Positions 58,117 to 64,000 of a DNA stretch of 64,000 bases are shown here, piece after piece. The DNA lies in NCBI RefSeq assembly GCF_006538885.1, contig NZ_BJLY01000001.1, forward strand, positions 186,001-250,000, written 5' to 3'. The translations under genes were made by a program, and so were the position numbers. Origin of the DNA: Gluconobacter roseus NBRC 3990 (GTDB lineage: Bacteria; Pseudomonadota; Alphaproteobacteria; Acetobacterales; Acetobacteraceae). The notes below the pieces were generated by a model that was given only the letters and a program-made list of their open reading frames with translations, was not told the origin of the DNA and searched no databases. Numbering within the stretch: position 1 is the stretch's first letter; the number at the start of each line of letters is the position of its first letter.

Positions 58117-60199
58117 ATGGCTAGAATTTTTCCCCTGACGGCGCTCGTTCTGTGCTGTGCGACTGCACTTTCGGGTGGATCGGCGCTTGCGCAGGGCAGT
58201 TTGGGTTCGCCCGATGACTGGCCCCAGCATGGGCGCACGGCTTTCGAGCAGCGATATAGCCCCCTGAAGCAGATCAACACGGGAAATGTCGGGAAGCTCG
58301 GGCTGGTATGGCATCAGGATTTCGATAGCCTGCGAGGGCAGGAGGCAACGCCGCTGATCATTGATGGTGTCATGTACACCACGACAAATTGGAGCAAGGT
58401 CGAAGCACTTGATGCAGCTACGGGGCGTGTCCTGTGGCGGTATGATCCCAGGGTGCCCGGAACGATTGCGGCCAGAGGATGCTGCGATACGGTCAATCGC
58501 GGAGTGGCTTATCTGAATGGCCGTGTTTACGTTGGTACGTTTGACGGGCGGCTGATTGCACTGGACGCCAGAACCGGGCAACTGATCTGGAGCGTGAACA
58601 CGATCCCGCAGGACAAGACACTGGGGGACATCCGTTCTTACACTATTGATGGTGCACCGCGGATTGCGAAGAATGTGGTCATCATTGGCAATGGGGGATC
58701 CGAATTCGGGGCGAGGGGGTTCGTCTCAGGGTTCGATGCAGTCACCGGGAAACTGAAGTGGCGGTTCTTTACGGTTCCCGCTCCGGAAAATGCCCCCGAT
58801 CACGCAGCGTCTGACAAAGCGCTTTCTTCGCTGGCATATCCGACATGGAGCCCGACCGGCGGATGGATACATTCCGGTGGCGGGGGAACCGTATGGGATT
58901 CCATTGTTTACGACCCGGTTACAGACCTGGTGTATCTGGGGGTCGGAAACGGCTCCCCATGGAATTACAAATTCCGCTCTAATGGTGTGGGGGACAATCT
59001 CTTTCTGGCCAGCATTGTCGCGGTGCGACCGGAAACCGGCGAATATGTCTGGCATTTCCAGGAGACCCCAAAAGACCAATGGGATTTTACGGCGTCTCAA
59101 CCCATGATGATCCTGGATCTGCCGGTCAAGGGAAAGATGCGCCATGTGCTGGTGCAGGCACCAAAGAACGGCTTTTTCTACATGCTGGATGCAGCCACGG
59201 GCGAGTTTCTGTCTGGCACGCCGTATACGTTCCAGAACTGGGCCAAAGGCCTTGATCCAAAGAGCGGACGCCCGGATATTGTACCCGACGCCATGTGGTC
59301 GGTCAGCGGCAAGACATGGTTTGGCATTCCGGGCTCACTGGGGGGGGCATAACTGGGCGCCGATGGCCTATAGTCCGCGGAGCGGATACGTCTATATTCC
59401 CGCTCAGCAGCTGCCAGAGCCGTTCAAGGCCAATGAACACATGCAACTGCATAAGATTGGCGTCAATCTGGGCATCGACATGACGGGGCTTCCAGCTGAT
59501 CCGAAAGTTTTGGAGGCCGTTTCCAAAACCGTTCAGGGCTGGCTTCTGGCCTGGGATCCTGTCGCTGGCAAACCGGCGTTTCGGGTAGAGCATAGTGCGC
59601 CCTGGAATGGTGGTGTGTTGGCGACAGGCGGAGATCTGGTTTTCCAGGGCCTCTCTACGGGCACTTTTGAGGCTTATGATGCCAATACGGGCAAAACGCT
59701 TTTCCAGTTTGATGCGCATACAGGAATTGTAGCGCCCCCGGTGAGCTATGCCGTAGGCGGAAGGCAGTATGTGGCGATAGAAGTTGGCTGGGGCGGAGCA
59801 TTTCCGTTGATGGGCGGAGCGCTTGCCCGGATCAGGAATACAAGCATCAACCATTCCCGGCTTCTGGTATTTGCCCTCAATGGACATGACAGCCTTCCAC
59901 CGGAGACACGTCAGTCACAGCGCCCTGTCAAAACAGCACAGACTTTCGATCAAAAAAAAGCTCAGGAAGGCTACGGAATTTATCAGAATTACTGCATGGC
60001 CTGCCATGGCGATAATGCGGTTTCAGGTGGTGTTCTACCTGATTTACGGTGGTCCGGCGCTCTTGAAAGTATGCAGGGGTTCCATGCCGTGGTTGGGAGA
60101 GGAGCCTTGGCAAATTACGGAATGCCAAAATTTTCTGATGTCTTGAAGTCCTCTGAAATAGAAGAAATCCGTAATTTTCTCATAAGTCGCAATCATTGA
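58117..60199 (+). pseudogene. PQQ-dependent quinohemoprotein alcohol dehydrogenase (type II), frameshifted
   Basis: Periplasmic PQQ- and heme c-containing alcohol dehydrogenase, about 693 residues when joined. It has a signal peptide (1-26, ALAQG), the PQQ propeller start (WPQHGRTAFEQRYSPLKQIN), the adjacent-Cys disulfide C122-C123 (ARGCCDTVNRG), tryptophan-docking repeats (DAATGRVLWRYD) and a C-terminal heme domain (NYCMACHGDN). The frame breaks at a G8 run (59340-59347): one frame ends in GSLGG, the other resumes as HNWAPMAYSPRSGYVYIPAQ. Seven Gs restore SLGGHNWAPM, the usual family text. All cofactor motifs are intact. Operon partner of the aldehyde dehydrogenase. Confidence 0.87.
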
Positions 60200-60696
60200 C
60201 CGGGTTTGGTCGCGGATAAAAAATAACAACCATATATTTATTATTAATACTTTCGTGGAATGGGAACCTAATTCAGTGATTCTAATTCTGTGGTGAGGCG
60301 AGTTGTTGGTTATACGGAATAAAATCTACTTCAGAACTGATAAACAAATTCTGTCCATTGAGGGTAATATGAGAAATTGTCCTCAATGGACAGGCCACCT
60401 CGAAGATGGTGGTCGTGCAGACATATAGTCTGTTTGACACTTGCGTTGGATTGAAAAAATGTCCGCGCCTGCCGCGTAATTTAATATGCCGGAAACGCAA
60501 CGAATCAAGTGGACATTTCAGTGGAAACTTCACAAGATATCGAAGTTGAGATTGTCGAAAGAATCCGGGGAAGCAACGAACTCGCAGAATCAGAGCGATC
60601 TGGAGATCCATTCATCCTCCGTAATGATGTTTCGATATCGTCTTGAAAACTCGCGTCCGCAGATCGGACCCGACGCAGTAAGGAGGAGCAGGTATT
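60200..60696. other. 497 bp AT-rich intergenic region with a strong dyad
   Basis: No convincing gene; a 45-codon GTG frame (60509-60646) is unrecognised. Contains the inverted repeat at 60351-60393. The TonB receptor promoter should be here. Confidence 0.5.
60351..60393. promoter_or_regulatory. 13 bp perfect inverted repeat
   Basis: CTGTCCATTGAGG (60351-60363) and CCTCAATGGACAG (60381-60393), separated by 17 bp. It has no T tract in either direction, so it is more likely an operator than a terminator. It differs from the MarR-type dyads, which suggests another regulator. Confidence 0.5.
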
Positions 60697-63069
60697 ATGC
60701 GCTTGAAAACATCGAGTACTGCGTCCAGACCGGCCGTTCGTTGTGCCGCCAGAGCCATCCGGGCCGCTTTTCTATATTCGGGATGCTCGGCTATGGCATT
60801 CTCATTTATGCTTGATGCAAACGTGGCAGATGCTGCAGCAGTCAAAAAGACCGTCTCCAGCGCTTCGGGCAAGAAGAGTGTTGCGCATAAGGCGGCACGC
60901 AAGGACGTCAACGCAACGCGGCTTGAAGAAGTTACCGTCACGGCTCGGCGCCGGAGTGAACGGATCGAGCGCACGCCTATTTCCATGACGACCGTAACGG
61001 GAACCCAGTTTACCGAGCGCGGCATCACGTCTCTCGCAAAAATTCAGGATATGGCGCCGAATATTTCCTTTGGAAACGTGGCATCCAATTCGGGTGTTGC
61101 AAATGCGGCAGCTGTGTTCATTCGCGGTATCGGACAGACGGATTTCTCGTTCGGCGTCGATCCCGGGGTCGGCATGTATGTTGATGGCGTCTATGTCGGC
61201 AGTCCTGTCGGGGCTGTACTGAACATGGTCGATATTGCCAATGTGTCTGTTCTCCGCGGCCCGCAGGGAACACTTTTCGGGCGTAATACCATTGGCGGGG
61301 CGGTTTCTGTTTCGTCACTGACACCGAACAGTCAGCTCTCTGCCAAGGCGGACGTGAAATACGGAACGGCTGACCGGATTAACGGACGTGTCTTTTTCAA
61401 TGTGCCTTTATCCAAGACGCTGTTTGCCAATTTCTCGGCTGGTAGTTTCATGCAGGATGGTTACGTGCATGCCCCTAACCAGAAAAACCAGCGCGAACTC
61501 GGCAACCAGGACACACAGGTCTATAAAGGGGCTTTGCGATGGCATCCCATCGACAAGCTGAATGTTACTTTGCGCGGTGACTGGACGCGCGATCGGAGCA
61601 ATGGCGCCCCGTATGTGACAACGGGCGTCAATCCGGATGCGACAGGCAGCATGATAGCGCTTAACAACGCCATGCATGGGGGAACACTGCTAAACTGTCC
61701 GGGGGCAGGTTGTTACAACTCCAGCTATTTTAGCAAGAACACGAACTATGGTAGCCAGCCCGATTATTCGAATCTGACAAGCTGGTCGACTTCGGGCACT
61801 GTTGATTACGAACTTTCCCAGTATTTCGATCTGAAGTCCATTACGGCCTATCGCAAAACAGTCGGTGCGTTTGCCCAGGATCGTGATTCTTCTCCTATCG
61901 GGATCAATTACGTTACGGATCATTATCTCGAAAAGCAGTTTTCTGAAGAATTTCAGGTCAACGGGCATGCTCTTAGTAACAGGCTTCATTATTCAGCCGG
62001 TGTTTACTATTTTGCCCAAAGTGGAGCGGACGTAAATCCGACGGAGTTTTATGTCGAAAGTCTGCAAAGTGGCGGATATTTCAAGGACAAGAACTATGCT
62101 GCCTATGCGCAGGAAACCTATAATATCACCAAAAAACTGACATTTACGGCAGGTGTGCGTTACACGGAAGACAACAAAACTTTTACTCCTGATCAGTATA
62201 TTACCAAAGTTATTGGTGCCCCCATCGTTTCCACGCCTGTTGGAACCCGCATTGTTCCGTATCAGTCCTATCACAACAACAATGCGCGCTGGACGCCAAT
62301 GGTCAATCTTTCCTATCAGTTTACGCCGGAACTGATGGGATACACAACGTTCTCACAAGGGTTCAAGGGTGGCGGATTTACGCAGCGCCTGACGAATATT
62401 ACCAATGCTCCTCCTTCATTTCGTCCGGAAAGCGTCAATACTTTCGAGGGTGGGCTGAAGTTTTACGGACTCAACCATCGTCTGCGTATCAGTGCCGCTG
62501 GCTTTTTCACTTTTTATGATGACGTGCAGCTTCTGGTGTCTGATGCCACGCATATCGGACCATACTATACCAATGCAGGCAAAGCCCATATCTCGGGTTT
62601 TGAACTTGAAGGTCAGTATGCGCTCGGAGACGGTTGGACGGTAAGTGGTTCCGTTGGGGAAACGGATGCGCATTACACGAGCCTAACCGCAAGTGTGCAG
62701 GGACTTGGATTGAACTCCATGTTTGTCCTTGTGTCGAAATGGACGGCCAATGCTGGCGTTTCGAAGAGGATCGACCTGGGTCAGTATGGTAGCCTTACCC
62801 CTCGGGTAGATGCCACCTATCGGTCCCGCTACAATGCCAATCTGAATGCCATCATGTACAACGCGCTGATACAGCCCAAGTATATAACGGTGAACATGAG
62901 CGCGCGCTGGGTTAGTGCAAACCAGAAATATAACGCCATGGTTGGCTTGGATAACGCTTCGAACGAGAAATTCATGGCCTGGGGCAGCTATTCCGGAAGC
63001 TTTGGAAACTACCAGAAATCCTTCGACCGCGGTCGTCAGTGGTACATTCAGGGCGGGGTCGCATTCTGA
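60697..63069 (+). CDS. TonB-dependent outer-membrane receptor in the aryl-compound island
   Basis: 790-residue receptor. Signal region to about residue 46 (DANVADA), Lys/Ala linker, canonical TonB box (LEEVTVTARRRSERIERTP, 76-94), plug (AVFIRGIGQTDFSFGVDPGV, VSVLRGPQGTLFGRNTIGGAV) and a barrel ending in QWYIQGGVAF. AAGGAGGAGC precedes the ATG at 60697. The plug is of the CirA/FyuA-like type common in sphingomonads for uptake of plant-derived or aromatic compounds (inference). It is unlike the other receptors in the window, consistent with separate acquisition. Confidence 0.9.
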   Translation: MRLKTSSTASRPAVRCAARAIRAAFLYSGCSAMAFSFMLDANVADAAAVKKTVSSASGKKSVAHKAARKDVNATRLEEVTVTARRRSERIERTPISMTTVTGTQFTERGITSLAKIQDMAPNISFGNVASNSGVANAAAVFIRGIGQTDFSFGVDPGVGMYVDGVYVGSPVGAVLNMVDIANVSVLRGPQGTLFGRNTIGGAVSVSSLTPNSQLSAKADVKYGTADRINGRVFFNVPLSKTLFANFSAGSFMQDGYVHAPNQKNQRELGNQDTQVYKGALRWHPIDKLNVTLRGDWTRDRSNGAPYVTTGVNPDATGSMIALNNAMHGGTLLNCPGAGCYNSSYFSKNTNYGSQPDYSNLTSWSTSGTVDYELSQYFDLKSITAYRKTVGAFAQDRDSSPIGINYVTDHYLEKQFSEEFQVNGHALSNRLHYSAGVYYFAQSGADVNPTEFYVESLQSGGYFKDKNYAAYAQETYNITKKLTFTAGVRYTEDNKTFTPDQYITKVIGAPIVSTPVGTRIVPYQSYHNNNARWTPMVNLSYQFTPELMGYTTFSQGFKGGGFTQRLTNITNAPPSFRPESVNTFEGGLKFYGLNHRLRISAAGFFTFYDDVQLLVSDATHIGPYYTNAGKAHISGFELEGQYALGDGWTVSGSVGETDAHYTSLTASVQGLGLNSMFVLVSKWTANAGVSKRIDLGQYGSLTPRVDATYRSRYNANLNAIMYNALIQPKYITVNMSARWVSANQKYNAMVGLDNASNEKFMAWGSYSGSFGNYQKSFDRGRQWYIQGGVAF

Positions 63070-63123
63070 CACTTTTCCGCTGGGCTGCTTCCAGACACCA
63101 GCGGAAATTTTTGTGAAAAAGTA

Positions 63124-63137
63124 GTGGAATAATCCAC
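63124..63137. promoter_or_regulatory. Dyad operator, copy 2 (putative MarR site)
   Basis: GTGGAATAATCCAC, within AGTGGAATAATCCACT (63123-63138). Centre is 76 bp before the start at 63207, nearly the same spacing as copy 1 before the aldehyde dehydrogenase. Confidence 0.6.
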
Positions 63138-63206
63138 TAAATGCCGATAGCGTAACAATCATGGATCGCCGCTGGAGCTAAAGCTGCTCCTGAACAAGGA
63201 CATCTG

Positions 63207-64000
63207 ATGTTGAAGCATGTTTCCGATGGGCAGTCAGGTGAACTCCTGAAAGATCCCGCACTCGCGCCACTGCTGGAAACGATCCGGGAGCGTGCGCTGG
63301 AATTCCGCAAAGCCCGCCGTATTCCGCAGGATATCGTTGAAGGGTTTCGCAAGGCGGGTGTTTATCGTGCACTTGTGGCACACTGCTTCGGAGGGCTTGA
63401 GGCTTCTCCGATGGCATTTCTCAGCCTGATCGAAACGATTGCCCACGCCGATGCCTCTGCAGGCTGGGTCGCAAGTTTTGGAGTTTCAGCAACCTATCTG
63501 GCTGCATTGCCCATATCGACGCTGGAAAAGATCTACGCGGATGGCCCCGATGTTGTTTTTGCCGGTGCCATTTTCCCTCCCCAGGCTGCGGAGCGCGTCG
63601 GCAATGATTTCATCGTCAACGGTCGTTGGCCTTATGCCAGCGGCAGCCCCGGAGCGTCACTGATCGGGGTTGGTATTGCCGTAGCTGGCGAGAGTGGCGG
63701 GTTGCCGCGTACCGCTGTCATGCCTGCCTCTTCCGTCCGGATCGAGGAAACCTGGGACACAATTGGCCTTGCCGGTACGGGTAGTCATGATGTCGTCGTT
63801 GAAAATGTCCCGGTAGCCGAGGAATGGACGTTCATTCGTGGCGGCAAGCCGATGCTGGACAAACCGATCTATCAGTATCCGTCTCTGGGACTGGCGGCAC
63901 AGGTGCTAACGGTCGTGGGGCTGGGCTGTGCACGTCGGGCGCTGGATGAAGTAACGGCGCTGGCAGCGGGACGCCGTTCCATTACTGGTGCGCCTACCAT
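63207..64000 (+). CDS. Acyl-CoA-dehydrogenase-fold flavin monooxygenase, 5' part (runs off right edge)
   Basis: The frame is open from the ATG at 63207 (AAGGA 6 bases upstream) to the window end, 264 codons. Visible parts match the acyl-CoA dehydrogenase superfamily: a helical N terminus (LLETIRERALEFRKARRIPQDIVEGFRKAGVYRAL), GGLEASPMAFLSLIETIAHADASAGWVASF, and a middle beta domain (VNGRWPYASGSPGAS, ETWDTIGLAGTGSHDVVVENV). The W-P-Y-A-S-G and TGSHDV patterns are typical of the two-component flavin monooxygenase branch (HsaA, DszC, IacA type) rather than true acyl-CoA dehydrogenases. Next to a MarR gene and arylacetaldehyde genes, an aromatic hydroxylase is likely. Confidence 0.8.
   Translation, partial: MLKHVSDGQSGELLKDPALAPLLETIRERALEFRKARRIPQDIVEGFRKAGVYRALVAHCFGGLEASPMAFLSLIETIAHADASAGWVASFGVSATYLAALPISTLEKIYADGPDVVFAGAIFPPQAAERVGNDFIVNGRWPYASGSPGASLIGVGIAVAGESGGLPRTAVMPASSVRIEETWDTIGLAGTGSHDVVVENVPVAEEWTFIRGGKPMLDKPIYQYPSLGLAAQVLTVVGLGCARRALDEVTALAAGRRSITGAPT

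Noticed and set aside
60509-60646. A 45-codon GTG-started frame before the island TonB receptor
   Set aside because: No ribosome site or similarity that I recognise; too short to support as a gene.
1-64000. CRISPR arrays, rRNA genes, complete tRNA genes, prophage or toxin-antitoxin loci
   Set aside because: No regularly spaced repeats, no rRNA sequence and no full tRNA cloverleaf were seen; no phage structural or toxin-antitoxin gene pairs were recognised.

Overview
The window looks like chromosome of an acetic acid bacterium (Acetobacteraceae, most like Gluconobacter). This is inferred from the high GC content, the cytochrome bc1 genes, the quinohemoprotein alcohol dehydrogenase, a molybdenum hydroxylase and six TonB-dependent receptors in 64 kb. 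No rRNA or taxonomic marker is present to prove it.

Layout. 1-1601: Rieske and cytochrome b genes of the bc1 complex with a divergent c-type cytochrome. 1729-7270: a TetR regulator and two divergent TonB receptors; the second has a Zur-like palindrome upstream. 7300-9984: a frameshifted PAS-GGDEF-EAL protein and a PKHD-type dioxygenase. 10136-15672: a three-gene heavy-metal RND efflux operon. 15694-18992: a coiled-coil porin and an amidase. 19151-25022: TetR, an M24 peptidase-like protein, an MFS transporter and a TonB receptor. 25216-28263: a large TonB receptor. 28955-34083: a GH92 mannosidase (frameshifted), a NamZ-like muramidase and a PBP4-type DD-peptidase.

34191-47102 appears to be one regulon. 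It holds a TonB receptor, an operon (D-amino-acid dehydrogenase, penicillin-acylase-type hydrolase, serine hydrolase, S9 peptidase), a second serine hydrolase and a LysR regulator. The same T-N11-A dyad (TAACCTNNRGTTA) lies 110-128 bp upstream of all three transcription units. I infer uptake and breakdown of a peptide or N-acyl compound containing D-amino acids.

47269-53849 is a six-gene, tightly coupled operon (molybdenum hydroxylase large and small subunits, NUDIX, DUF1349, maltose-acetyltransferase-like, PhzF-like) facing a TetR gene across a clear double operator.

At 53984-54031 there is a 3' fragment of a tRNA-Glu gene, followed by an IS5-family transposase remnant. I read this as one end of an integrated genomic island that runs past the right edge. 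Its visible cargo is an MHS transporter, a MarR regulator, a phenylacetaldehyde-dehydrogenase-like enzyme, a quinohemoprotein alcohol dehydrogenase (frameshifted), a TonB receptor and the start of a flavin-dependent monooxygenase/acyl-CoA dehydrogenase-type gene. Two near-identical dyads suggest a MarR regulon for aryl-alcohol or aldehyde catabolism.

Five otherwise good genes are each broken by a single indel inside a mononucleotide run. This points to homopolymer sequencing errors, with slipped-strand phase variation as the alternative.
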